A stretch of 64,000 nucleotides of DNA from Pedobacter nototheniae (GTDB lineage: Bacteria > Bacteroidota > Bacteroidia > Sphingobacteriales > Sphingobacteriaceae), in assembly GCF_004335085.1 (NCBI RefSeq), contig NZ_RQRS01000014.1, forward strand, positions 1 to 64,000. The letters run 5' to 3'. Both the position numbers and the translations under genes were made by a program. The notes beneath the pieces are model-generated. The model ran no database searches, had not been told where the DNA came from, and saw only the letters and a program-made list of their open reading frames with translations. Numbering within the stretch: the first letter of the stretch is position 1; the number at the start of each line of letters is the position of its first letter. Positions 1-8,149 of this stretch are shown here, in pieces.

Positions 1-180
1 TAAGATTAAACACCAAAAAGTGGGAAATACCAAGGTCAATTATAACTATTTAATTCTGTAATAACACACAAAACCAATAATTATATTGCGCAGCCAGTAT
101 TTAAAAAACTACATCTTTCATTTTCAACCTTACAAAGGTCTTGTATATTAAAAAACTGTTTAAATTTCAGTAAGCGTTTT

Positions 181-300
181 ACTCCGTCACCCTGAATTTT
201 TCAGTAGCAGTTATTGTTGCTTTTGTCTTCAAGAGGACTACGTCGTTTAGTTCAGGGTCTTTCAAGATAGATTCTGAAACAAGTTCAGAAGGACAATCAT
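181..300. repeat. REP-like intergenic inverted repeat
   Basis: ACCCTGAA at 189-196 is matched by its reverse complement TTCAGGGT at 251-258. A second small hairpin, TTCTGAA/TTCAGAA, lies at 272-290. The CCTGAA...TTCAGG wording resembles palindromic repeats I know as dispersed in Bacteroidota intergenic DNA. Only one copy is in this window, so the dispersed status is recalled and not shown here. Confidence 0.5.
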
Positions 301-411
301 TTTTGACAAAATTTAAACCGTTTCTAAAAAGTATTTATAACCTGAGTTAGTATTTTGTATAAAAAATACTTTTGGGCTTTAGAACAACCACCCAATCCTT
401 TGAAGGCATGA

Positions 412-433
412 AGCCTGCCTGACGGAGACAGGC
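412..433. repeat. Short GC-rich inverted repeat
   Basis: A GCCTG...CAGGC hairpin (read on the minus strand as GCCTG, TCTCCGT loop, CAGGC) stands out from AT-rich flanks. It resembles small palindromic repeats scattered between Bacteroidota genes. It has no T-tract, so it is not an obvious terminator. Confidence 0.4.
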
Positions 434-591
434 AATCTTTATCGCTAGTAGACATGGCAAGACAATTCTTTTTCAGCTGCAGCGGGGCTTCTTTCTTTTT
501 GGCATCAAAAGTGCCAGCTCGCAATTTTTCTTTTTAAGGCAATCGGGTGGAGACCACCAAACTAACAGTTCTGGCTGATAAAATCTGAATA

Positions 592-618
592 AACTAGAAG
601 CCTAATCAACCTCTAGTT
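592..618 (-). terminator. Possible terminator of the CarboxypepD_reg-like gene
   Basis: AACTAGAAG at 592-600 pairs imperfectly with CTCTAGTT at 611-618. Read on the minus strand, the stem overlaps the stop codon at 613-615 of the upstream gene and is followed by a short T-rich run. It is weaker than the other terminators in the window. Confidence 0.4.
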
Positions 619-1254
619 ATCCGTATTTCTTTTCTTATCGCCGTCGAAGATTTGTTGCATCAATTTACCCCATGCAAAAGGGTTTAACAAAGGATTAGTT
701 TGAACCATGTTCTTATTAATCATTCTGTCGAAATTGTAGCGGTAGTTTTGGCTACCAATTTCCTGCCCATCACGAGGCAGGGTTTGAATTAAACCATCAA
801 TAGATGACCTTGAAAGGTTCTTTTTGGCAATAGCCATATCATCATCCGCGAGTTTCATTGTTAAAAACTCACGGGTAAACTCTTCTGTAGTTGCCCAAGG
901 AAAAACCCTTACCGAAGGTAAATTAATTACTTCAGCCTTTAGTTTTACCATGATCGTATACTTACTATCAGGCTGACTTTGCGGGATTACTGTAGAAAAT
1001 TTTTTGTAACCAATTGCGGTAAATAAAATGGTATCACCTGGGTTTACAATAAAAGTAAAATAGCCACGATAATCTGCAGCAACTCTTTTACTTTTAGCCG
1101 AAAGGTTGGTAATGGTTACGTAAGGAATTACGTTTGTACTATCAATATCCGTAATAATACCCGAAAACTGGATAAGTTTATCCTGAACTGGCTTTTGTTG
1201 TGCAAAAGCAGTTACCGAAAAAATAAGCAAAAGAAGGGTAATACAATATCTCAT
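613..1254 (-). CDS. Secreted CarboxypepD_reg-like domain protein
   Basis: This 213-residue protein begins with a signal peptide (residues 1-18, cut after AFA before QQKP). Residues about 29-110 look like the beta-sandwich 'carboxypeptidase regulatory-like' fold, with the usual pattern of a GIITD strand, then P-Y-V, a G-Y-F-T-F strand and GYK. In Bacteroidota this fold often caps outer-membrane receptors, but no plug or barrel follows here, so it is a stand-alone exported protein. The C-terminal half has no recognised domain; it is rich in Arg, Asn and Phe and ends in a basic tail. It lies 52 bases after the NifU gene on the same strand with no evident functional link. The function is unknown. 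Confidence 0.75.
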   Translation of the reverse strand: MRYCITLLLLIFSVTAFAQQKPVQDKLIQFSGIITDIDSTNVIPYVTITNLSAKSKRVAADYRGYFTFIVNPGDTILFTAIGYKKFSTVIPQSQPDSKYTIMVKLKAEVINLPSVRVFPWATTEEFTREFLTMKLADDDMAIAKKNLSRSSIDGLIQTLPRDGQEIGSQNYRYNFDRMINKNMVQTNPLLNPFAWGKLMQQIFDGDKKRNTDN

Positions 1255-1306
1255 TAATACAAAAGTAATTTTATTACTTAAAACTGCCTGTTAAATATTG
1301 TTAAAG

Positions 1307-1552
1307 CTAATCTTGTTCAGCCATGTTGACAGCTACAACCGAGGTAATTTCAGGAACAGCTTTCATAATAGCCTGTTCAATACCTGATTTCATGGTCATA
1401 AAGCTCATTTTGCAAGAACCGCAATTACCCAAAAGTTTTAGTTTTACTACATTATCTGATGTAATTTCCTCAACAGAAACATCCCCACCATCAGCAATTA
1501 AATATGGTCTTATGGTTTCTAATGCCTGTTCTACCTGCTCTGTTAAATTCAT
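1307..1552 (-). CDS. NifU C-terminal-type Fe-S scaffold protein
   Basis: The 81-residue protein matches the NifU C-terminal (Nfu) domain. It has an N-terminal helix, an ADGGDV turn at residues 20-25, and the C-x-x-C motif at Cys44 and Cys47 (GNCGSCKMS) that bridges a [4Fe-4S] cluster between two subunits. It is a minimal Nfu without an A-type domain, the usual form in this phylum. It would carry clusters to apoproteins in the cytoplasm. The gene lies 34 bases downstream of the Mrp-type ATPase on the same strand, and the pairing of two Fe-S carrier genes supports a joint role in cluster delivery. Confidence 0.92.
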   Translation of the reverse strand: MNLTEQVEQALETIRPYLIADGGDVSVEEITSDNVVKLKLLGNCGSCKMSFMTMKSGIEQAIMKAVPEITSVVAVNMAEQD

Positions 1553-1586
1553 TATATGTTTTTTAAAGTATAAAAATAGTAATTTT

Positions 1587-2663
1587 TTAGCAATTAGCCG
1601 GCAGTGCGTTGTTTATAGATATCTGCTGTGCTATTTTGCCTGCAATATCTCCAAATACAGCATCCAGCAAAGGATTTTGATTCAAAGCCACTGGTTTACC
1701 GCTATCGCCTGCTTCTGCAATGCTTTGTATAATCGGAATTTCACCTAAAAAAGGAACATCAAAATACTCGGCAAGTTTCCTTCCGCCACCGTTTCCAAAG
1801 ATGTAATATTTATTATCCGGCAATTCTGCTGGGGTAAAATAAGACATATTTTCTATTACGCCCAAAACCGGAATGTTTATTCCTGGCATTTTAAACATCG
1901 CCAATCCTTTTTTCGTATCAGCCAAAGCCACTTGTTGTGGCGTAGTAACTACCACTGCGCCAGCAATTGGAAAACTTTGGGTAATGGTAATGTGAATATC
2001 GCCCGTTCCCGGTGGAAGATCAACAATTAGATAATCTAATTCTCCCCAGTTGGTATCATTAAATAATTGTTTAATCGCATTTGATGCCATTGGCCCACGC
2101 CATGGCACAGGTTGATCTGGATCTGCAAAGAAACCTAATGACAATAACTTTATACCGTATTTTTCAATAGGCAAAATCTTGGTTTTACCATCAGCCGTTT
2201 CAACAGCGCCCGGTTTTGCGTTAACCAAATCGAACATAGTTGGTACGGATGGACCATAAATATCTGCATCAATTAAGCCAACTTTAGCACCATCTTTTGC
2301 CAAAACAACAGCCAAATTACTCGCTACAGTTGATTTACCTACGCCACCCTTGCCAGATGAAACTAAAATAATATTCTTTATGTTATCCAAAGAAGAAGAA
2401 CTGATAGATTGAGTAACCCTCGAAGTAACCTTAATTGAAACTTCAGCATCTGCCAAAACAAAATGCTTAATGGCATTGGTGCAGGCATTCGTCAACATAT
2501 CCTTCATTGGGCATGCTGGCGTGGTTAATTCAAGTGTAAAACTAATCTGTTTATCAACGATATGTAAATCCTTAATCATGTTTAAGGTAACCAAATCTTT
2601 TTTCAGATCAGGATCTTCAACATTTTTAAGGGCATCTAAAACTTGCTGTGAGCTAATTTGCAT
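1587..2663 (-). CDS. Mrp/ApbC-family Fe-S carrier ATPase
   Basis: The protein has 358 residues. Residues 1-80 form a MIP18/DUF59 domain (VEDPDL; TTPACPMKD with Cys51). Residues 95-340 are a deviant-Walker P-loop ATPase with SSGKGGVGKST, the P-loop proper at 104-112, then a DADIYGPS motif and a DLPPGTGD motif. Mrp/ApbC proteins bind and transfer [4Fe-4S] clusters. The C-x-x-C pair that normally follows ENMS is absent: the sequence there reads ENMSYFTPAELPDNKYYIFG. The only C-terminal cysteine is the last residue. It is probably co-transcribed with the downstream Nfu gene. Confidence 0.92.
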   Translation of the reverse strand: MQISSQQVLDALKNVEDPDLKKDLVTLNMIKDLHIVDKQISFTLELTTPACPMKDMLTNACTNAIKHFVLADAEVSIKVTSRVTQSISSSSLDNIKNIILVSSGKGGVGKSTVASNLAVVLAKDGAKVGLIDADIYGPSVPTMFDLVNAKPGAVETADGKTKILPIEKYGIKLLSLGFFADPDQPVPWRGPMASNAIKQLFNDTNWGELDYLIVDLPPGTGDIHITITQSFPIAGAVVVTTPQQVALADTKKGLAMFKMPGINIPVLGVIENMSYFTPAELPDNKYYIFGNGGGRKLAEYFDVPFLGEIPIIQSIAEAGDSGKPVALNQNPLLDAVFGDIAGKIAQQISINNALPANC

Positions 2664-2794
2664 TGTATAAATTTAAATTCAAAATTAACAAAACATAGCC
2701 ATATATACTTTTATTTAGGGTTTTTAACTGTAATTTTAACACGAAATAAACATTTAATTGTTACGTTTAAGCAATTAACCATTTTTACGACTAT

Positions 2795-4948
2795 ATGCGG
2801 ATACCAAAAATTAACATTCCTAAAAAATATTTAAAAATCGGGGCCTGGGTTTTGGGTGTTTTTTTAATTGTTTGCATGGCTTTAGGGGCGGTTGCTTATA
2901 GTAAAAGAGAGGCGTTACTAAAAAAAATGATGGCGAAAGCCATTGCAAAGGCTGATAAAGATTATGGCCTGGATATTAAAATCGGTTCTGCTGGCTTCAC
3001 GGGGTTAAGTACCGTAAAAATGACTCAAATAACAGTTGTTCCGAAGGATCGTGATACACTATCTCACATTAGTGAACTGAGCGTTGGCGTTAAATTATTC
3101 CCACTTATTTTTGGCAATGTTAAACTATCCGAAGTAAAATTAAATGATGGTTTTGTAAGCATTGTACTTAAAGACTCCACAACCAATATAGATTTTCTAC
3201 TCAAAAGAAAAAAGAAAGACAATACTGAAAACAAAGGAAAAGCAGATTTATCTGAAATTGCCAGCAACATATTAAACCAGGTTTTATACAAAATTCCTGA
3301 CGATATGGATATGAAAAACATGGTTTTTAGGGTTAATGATAATGATACTGCTAAACTTTCTTTTGCTACTACCGCAACAATTGATGGCGGCGATTTAAAA
3401 TCAAGCATCAACGTTAACAATGGCGAAGCAACCTGGCATGTAGATGGACTGGTAAAACCGGGCAAAAAGAAATTGAGCTTTAGGGCTTATGCTGACGGCA
3501 AAAAATTAGAATTGCCTTATTTAAATAATAAACTGCATGCTAAATTAAGCTTTGATACACTGCAAACCGAATTAAAAGATGCAGGTTATAGTGGTGATGA
3601 TTTTAAAATTTCTGGTTCATGGTCTGTTAAAAATATGCTGATTAACCAGCCCAGAATTGCCAGCAATGATATTATTGTACAAAGCGCTAAACTTGATGCA
3701 GATGTATTAGTTGGTAAAAATTATGTGGCTTTGGATAGCACTTCGACTGCCTTTTTAAAAAATGCATCCATCCATCCTTATGTAAAATATACGCTAAGCC
3801 CTAATAAAATTTATGAACTGAAATTAAAGGCAGAGGAGCAAGATGCGCAATCTGTTTTTGATGCTTTTCCGCAAGGTTTATTCGAATCTTTGGACGGTTT
3901 AAAAGTTAAGGGCAAAATTAAATATAACTTAAACTTTTATTTAGATAGCAAAACGCCAGATAGTGTTCGCTTTAATTCTACATTAACACCGGTGGATTTC
4001 AAAATTTTGCAGTGGGGTAAAACAAATCTGCAAAAAATTAACAACACATTTGTATACACACCTTATGAGTATGGCAAACCTATGCGTGATATCACCATTG
4101 GCCCGCCAAATCCTAACTTTACACCACTTACCTCTATTTCTTCAAACTTTAAAAATGCGGTATTAACGGCCGAAGATCCTTCCTTTTTTACACACAATGG
4201 TTTTGTTGAAGAATCTATCCGAAAATCAATTGCGGTTAATTATAAAGAGAAAAAATTTAAGCGTGGCGGAAGTACTATTAGCATGCAATTGGTTAAAAAC
4301 GTCTATTTAAGTCGTCAAAAAACACTTGCCCGTAAAGCGGAAGAGATTTTAATTGTTTGGCTAATAGAACACAATCACTTGGTAAGTAAACAGAGAATGC
4401 TTGAGGTTTACTTCAACATTATGGAACTTGGTCAAAATATTTATGGTATTGGCGAGGCTTCAAGATATTATTTTGGTAAACAGCCTGCGGATTTAACCAT
4501 TGGCGAAGGAATATTTTTGGCTAACATTGTACCTAAACCAAAGGCTGCCATGTACAAATTTGGTGGCGATGGGGGATTAAAGCCATACTTATTTAACTAT
4601 TTCAGGTACATGGGTAATATTATGGCCAGAAGAGGTTTAACTCCTGCAGATACTTCTGGTTATGGTTTTTACAATGTTAGATTGCGTGAGGGATTGCGCA
4701 AATATTTAACACCTGATACCGTTGCTATTGATACCAATGCCTTTGATGAGGATGGCGATACACCACCGGTAATTATGCAGGATCATAACAAAAATCTTTT
4801 TGATCGTATTTTTGGTGGTGGCTCTAAAAAGGATACTGTGACTAAACAAATCAATAATCCGGCAGATACCACCAAAACTAAAAAACAATTAAGACAGGAG
4901 CGGAGAGAGCAACGAAGGAGAGAGCGTGAACAACAAAATGGTGGTTAG
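2795..4948 (+). CDS. AsmA-like/GT51 peptidoglycan glycosyltransferase
   Basis: This is a 717-residue protein. A single N-terminal membrane anchor (residues about 15-37) is followed by about 400 residues of beta-rich sequence that recall AsmA/TamB-like envelope proteins. Residues about 440-610 are a GT51 transglycosylase: the first catalytic Glu is E460 in AEDPSFF, and the RGGSTIS motif lies at 490-496, followed by KTLARKAEE. GT51 enzymes polymerise lipid II into glycan strands outside the inner membrane. No penicillin-binding transpeptidase domain follows, so it is monofunctional, but much longer than the roughly 240-residue MtgA type. The C-terminus is a Lys/Arg/Glu/Gln-rich tail. It lies 41 bases before hpt. 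Confidence 0.87.
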   Translation: MRIPKINIPKKYLKIGAWVLGVFLIVCMALGAVAYSKREALLKKMMAKAIAKADKDYGLDIKIGSAGFTGLSTVKMTQITVVPKDRDTLSHISELSVGVKLFPLIFGNVKLSEVKLNDGFVSIVLKDSTTNIDFLLKRKKKDNTENKGKADLSEIASNILNQVLYKIPDDMDMKNMVFRVNDNDTAKLSFATTATIDGGDLKSSINVNNGEATWHVDGLVKPGKKKLSFRAYADGKKLELPYLNNKLHAKLSFDTLQTELKDAGYSGDDFKISGSWSVKNMLINQPRIASNDIIVQSAKLDADVLVGKNYVALDSTSTAFLKNASIHPYVKYTLSPNKIYELKLKAEEQDAQSVFDAFPQGLFESLDGLKVKGKIKYNLNFYLDSKTPDSVRFNSTLTPVDFKILQWGKTNLQKINNTFVYTPYEYGKPMRDITIGPPNPNFTPLTSISSNFKNAVLTAEDPSFFTHNGFVEESIRKSIAVNYKEKKFKRGGSTISMQLVKNVYLSRQKTLARKAEEILIVWLIEHNHLVSKQRMLEVYFNIMELGQNIYGIGEASRYYFGKQPADLTIGEGIFLANIVPKPKAAMYKFGGDGGLKPYLFNYFRYMGNIMARRGLTPADTSGYGFYNVRLREGLRKYLTPDTVAIDTNAFDEDGDTPPVIMQDHNKNLFDRIFGGGSKKDTVTKQINNPADTTKTKKQLRQERREQRRREREQQNGG

Positions 4949-4989
4949 TTTACTCGCCTTTTATAAATTATTAAACATTTAAACAAACC

Positions 4990-5529
4990 ATGCATAAGAT
5001 TCAGGTAGAGGATAAAGAATTTGAGATATTTTTAGAAAATGATAATCTGAATAAGCGTATCAGGTTGCTGGGCATTCAGATGAATGTAGATTATGAAGGC
5101 AAATGTCCTTTATTTATTGGCGTTTTAAACGGAAGCTTTCTGTTTATGGCCGATTTAATTAAAGAAATTAGTGGCGCTTGTGAAATCGCCTTTATGCGTG
5201 TAGCTTCTTATGAGGGAACGGAAAGTAGTGGAACTGTAAAAGAGCTGATCGGCTTACCAAATGATATTGAAGGCCGAGATATTGTAATTGTAGAAGATAT
5301 TGTAGATACTGGGCTTACTTTAACCCATATTTTAAAAACCATTAAGGCTAAAAATCCTGCATCTGTAAAAGTATGCTCGCTTTTGCTAAAACCAGCTTCA
5401 TTAAAACATAAAATAGAAGAACTTGAATACATCGGTTTCGAAATTCCGAATGAATTTGTGGTAGGTTATGGCTTGGATTATAATGGACTTGGCAGAAATT
5501 TAACTGACATTTACAGAGCCACGTCTTAA
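4990..5529 (+). CDS. hpt: Hypoxanthine phosphoribosyltransferase
   Basis: The 179-residue protein has the purine phosphoribosyltransferase fold. The PRPP-binding loop is at residues 98-110 (IVIVEDIVDTGLT, with E102, D103 and D106). The flexible loop carries MRVASYEGTESSG at about 69-81, and the start region has the GVLNGSF motif. It salvages hypoxanthine (and usually guanine) to the nucleotide with PRPP. The length is typical. Its stop codon shares the four bases TTAA with the stop of the convergent receptor gene, so the two genes overlap by four bases. Confidence 0.94.
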   Translation: MHKIQVEDKEFEIFLENDNLNKRIRLLGIQMNVDYEGKCPLFIGVLNGSFLFMADLIKEISGACEIAFMRVASYEGTESSGTVKELIGLPNDIEGRDIVIVEDIVDTGLTLTHILKTIKAKNPASVKVCSLLLKPASLKHKIEELEYIGFEIPNEFVVGYGLDYNGLGRNLTDIYRATS

Positions 5530-8096
5530 AAATTAAAAATATAATTTATCTGAAAAAAGCGCCCCAATAGCTGATAGCTTGAATTTGCCTCAGTATATGC
5601 TGATAGATAATTTGTGCGATAAGATTTTATATTAGCCAGGTTAATTGCTGAGAACGTTAGCTCTTGCCTGGCTTTTGCAAACTTCCAATTTAAATTGGCA
5701 TCCAAAAATAAATAGTTCGAAGCATTGCTGCTTGTACTTTTATAAAATTGATGCTCAACATTCACTTTAAAAATTACGGGTTTTACAGGCAATAAAACCA
5801 ATTCCATTTTCTGATTTATAAATGTGTTCATCTGCGCTACTAAATCAAGTGGCGTTGTTTTAGATCTTGTAGGAACATAAGATGCTCCGTATTTAATGTA
5901 AAACCAATTATTAAACTTGGTATCTGTGCCTAAACCATAAGTATATACCGTTGTTTTGTATGGTAAAAGTTGCGCATTAAGCACCTGATTACTATAAAAT
6001 TGCTGCAAAGCAAAATTTGCTTTTAGCGTTGTTTTTAGCTCGAAAATGTATTTATTAGAGTTTCCAATTAACAATAAATTCCTATTGTAATTAATTAACG
6101 GAAGCTGCAGTGTTGTTTGATTGAAATTATTAAAATTGATTTGACTTATAGCGTTATTTTCTTTTATACTATACAAACCAAAAACATTAAAAGAGAAAAG
6201 ACTTATGCTTTTGCTAAAGTTGTAACCTATAGAAAAATTGTGGGTATTGGTTTGAGATAGAAAATTAGCACTGTAAGCATTAAGGGTTCTGTAATTTGAT
6301 AATATATAGCCCTGATACTGCGTATTGGCATCTCCAAAATCTTTTTTATACTGATATTGGGCTGTCACTCTGTTTTCTCTTCCCTGATTAATTTTAAGGG
6401 CTATTTTAGGCTCAAAAGCAAACTTATTATAATCGTGATTACTTTCGTACAAATTATCATTAAAAATAAAATCATTATAATTAACAGGTAGCGCCAGTGA
6501 TATTTTTACTTTTTCATTTACATAACTAAACGAAGGATTAAATTGAAGCTTATTATATTTCCACTTTAAATTATTCCCCAACTGATTTGAAGAAATATTA
6601 TTTATGTCCGAATTAATTTCCTTTTCATCATAAGTATGAGAAACTTTATACTCTTGAAAAATTTTGCCACTTGATACTTTTATAGATAGGCTATTATTTA
6701 TAAATAATTGAGGCGTTTTAATGTGCTGTAATTCATATCCGTTAAAAACAGAAGGAGTTAAATTTAAATTTTGATCATTATTTGATTTACTAATGAAAGA
6801 GAAAAATTCTAATGCCTTATCATTTTGAATGGGTTTAATATATTTTGCCTCATTGTAAAACTCGTATGGCTTTATGTTTAAAGCTTGATTTATTGGGTTA
6901 GCATTTATCGAAACAAAAGCATTGGTATTTGAGGTTTCATTTTTAAAAACCAAGGTATTACTAAAATAGTACTCCTTTTTATTAATGGTTAAATCGCCTC
7001 TAAGCTCAAACCTTTGCGGATTATTGTTTTGGTTCTGATCTTCATAATAGCGAATTGTATCATTCAGAATAATTTGTTGCGTTAATCTGGAGAAAGCACT
7101 TTTCTGCATATCTCTAAAATAATGACCAGAAAGTTTTAACTGAACATCATTATTAAGCTTAAACAATTGATTGCTTGTGGCAAGAAACGCCTTGTTAAAT
7201 AAATATTTGTTTGAGTTTAAATTGGGTGAAGTAATTGTATTTAAATCAATTGTTGGATAGTTTGTATTTCGACCTAAATCTGCATTTTTTTCGGTAAAAT
7301 TTTGTGCAGTAATTTCTTTGGATAGATCGTAACCATCACTATTGTATTTAATTAAATTTAGAGTTTTATAGCCTTTTTTTAAACTCATTAAATTTGTTTC
7401 TTCCTTAAAATGCTCATTTGATCCCAGTCCTAAATTAGCCAAACCTGTAATTTTAATTCTTGCTTTTGGATTTAAAACGAGGTTTAAAGAAACATTATCG
7501 CTTGGCGAAATTTTATTAAGCGCTTTTATAGGTTGATGGTTTTCGAAAACTTGCAGTGTATCTACTATCCCTGAAGGAATTGTCTTAGTGCCTAAAGTGT
7601 ATTTATCATCTAATAGATTATCGCCATCAATAAAAAAACTGGTAATTGATTTACCGTTGTAGCTTATTTTTCCTGCTTCTGTAATTTCAATTCCTGGGAT
7701 TTTTTTTAAAACGTCTTCCACAACCCGATCTTGAGGAACTTTGTAAAAGGAAAGATCAAAATTGGTTGTATCGCCACGTTTTTGAATAGGAGCTGGCTTA
7801 CTTTTAACTAAAACTTCGTTTAAAATAAAACTGGAAGCTTTTAGTATAACATTGTACGTTTTTTGTGCTGCCGTTATTATTATTACTTTTTTCTCAAAAC
7901 CTACAGATGTAAATTGCAGCTGTAAACCCACCACATTGCTGTTTTCTTGCTGTTTAAAGGTGTATTGCCCTTCTTTATTACTTTGAGTATATTTTACAAT
8001 TACACCATTATTAAGCAGCGCAACATTGGCAAAAGCTATGGGTTTGCTTAATGAATCTGTAACCATTCCATGATATAATCTTGACAAAAGCCCCAT
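5526..8096 (-). CDS. TonB-receptor-like outer-membrane barrel, 5' end out of frame
   Basis: The frame encodes 856 residues. Residues about 8-90 are a CarboxypepD_reg-like sandwich (GMVTDSLSKPIAFANV). About 105-205 resembles a TonB-receptor plug (VVEDVLKKIPGIEI, FFIDGDNL), and the rest is a long beta-barrel ending in Phe (YIFNF), as outer-membrane proteins do. This frame starts with MGLLSRLYHG and lacks a signal peptide. A very good signal peptide lies just upstream in another frame, starting at 8149 and overlapping the stop of the GLPGLI gene as TAATG. A one-base frameshift near 8068-8085 therefore probably separates the two parts. It is either a sequence error or a real mutation. The ligand is unknown; the coupled GLPGLI gene suggests a two-gene envelope unit. 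Confidence 0.85.
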   Translation of the reverse strand: MGLLSRLYHGMVTDSLSKPIAFANVALLNNGVIVKYTQSNKEGQYTFKQQENSNVVGLQLQFTSVGFEKKVIIITAAQKTYNVILKASSFILNEVLVKSKPAPIQKRGDTTNFDLSFYKVPQDRVVEDVLKKIPGIEITEAGKISYNGKSITSFFIDGDNLLDDKYTLGTKTIPSGIVDTLQVFENHQPIKALNKISPSDNVSLNLVLNPKARIKITGLANLGLGSNEHFKEETNLMSLKKGYKTLNLIKYNSDGYDLSKEITAQNFTEKNADLGRNTNYPTIDLNTITSPNLNSNKYLFNKAFLATSNQLFKLNNDVQLKLSGHYFRDMQKSAFSRLTQQIILNDTIRYYEDQNQNNNPQRFELRGDLTINKKEYYFSNTLVFKNETSNTNAFVSINANPINQALNIKPYEFYNEAKYIKPIQNDKALEFFSFISKSNNDQNLNLTPSVFNGYELQHIKTPQLFINNSLSIKVSSGKIFQEYKVSHTYDEKEINSDINNISSNQLGNNLKWKYNKLQFNPSFSYVNEKVKISLALPVNYNDFIFNDNLYESNHDYNKFAFEPKIALKINQGRENRVTAQYQYKKDFGDANTQYQGYILSNYRTLNAYSANFLSQTNTHNFSIGYNFSKSISLFSFNVFGLYSIKENNAISQINFNNFNQTTLQLPLINYNRNLLLIGNSNKYIFELKTTLKANFALQQFYSNQVLNAQLLPYKTTVYTYGLGTDTKFNNWFYIKYGASYVPTRSKTTPLDLVAQMNTFINQKMELVLLPVKPVIFKVNVEHQFYKSTSSNASNYLFLDANLNWKFAKARQELTFSAINLANIKSYRTNYLSAYTEANSSYQLLGRFFQINYIFNF

Positions 8097-8149
8097 GAAA
8101 TATTAAACAAACTAAATAATAAAAAGAAAAGACTCTTTTTTTGGCGCAT
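8068..8149 (-). other. Displaced start and signal peptide of the receptor-like gene
   Basis: From the ATG at 8149 the minus strand reads MRQKKSLFFLLFSLF, then NISWGFCQDY, a textbook Bacteroidota export signal ending in a cleavage-like FCQ. The next in-frame residues (IMEW) do not fit the carboxypeptidase-like strand, while the neighbouring frame gives HGMVTD at the same place. Adding one base in the stretch 8068-8085 would join the two parts. The ATG overlaps the upstream TAA stop by one base, so translational coupling is likely. Confidence 0.75.

Larger units (their letters stand above)
1..591. other. Intergenic region without a convincing gene
   Basis: No open frame here has a recognisable product, a start signal or protein-like composition. 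The only longer frame, on the minus strand at about 324-524, translates inverted repeats and low-complexity DNA. The stretch holds two groups of inverted repeats, listed separately, and otherwise AT-rich DNA. Bases 1-180 show nothing I can name. A gene lying mostly to the left of the window could end here, but I see no evidence for it. Confidence 0.6.

Noticed and set aside
324-524. 66-residue minus-strand frame
   Set aside because: It translates an inverted repeat and has no start signal or family.
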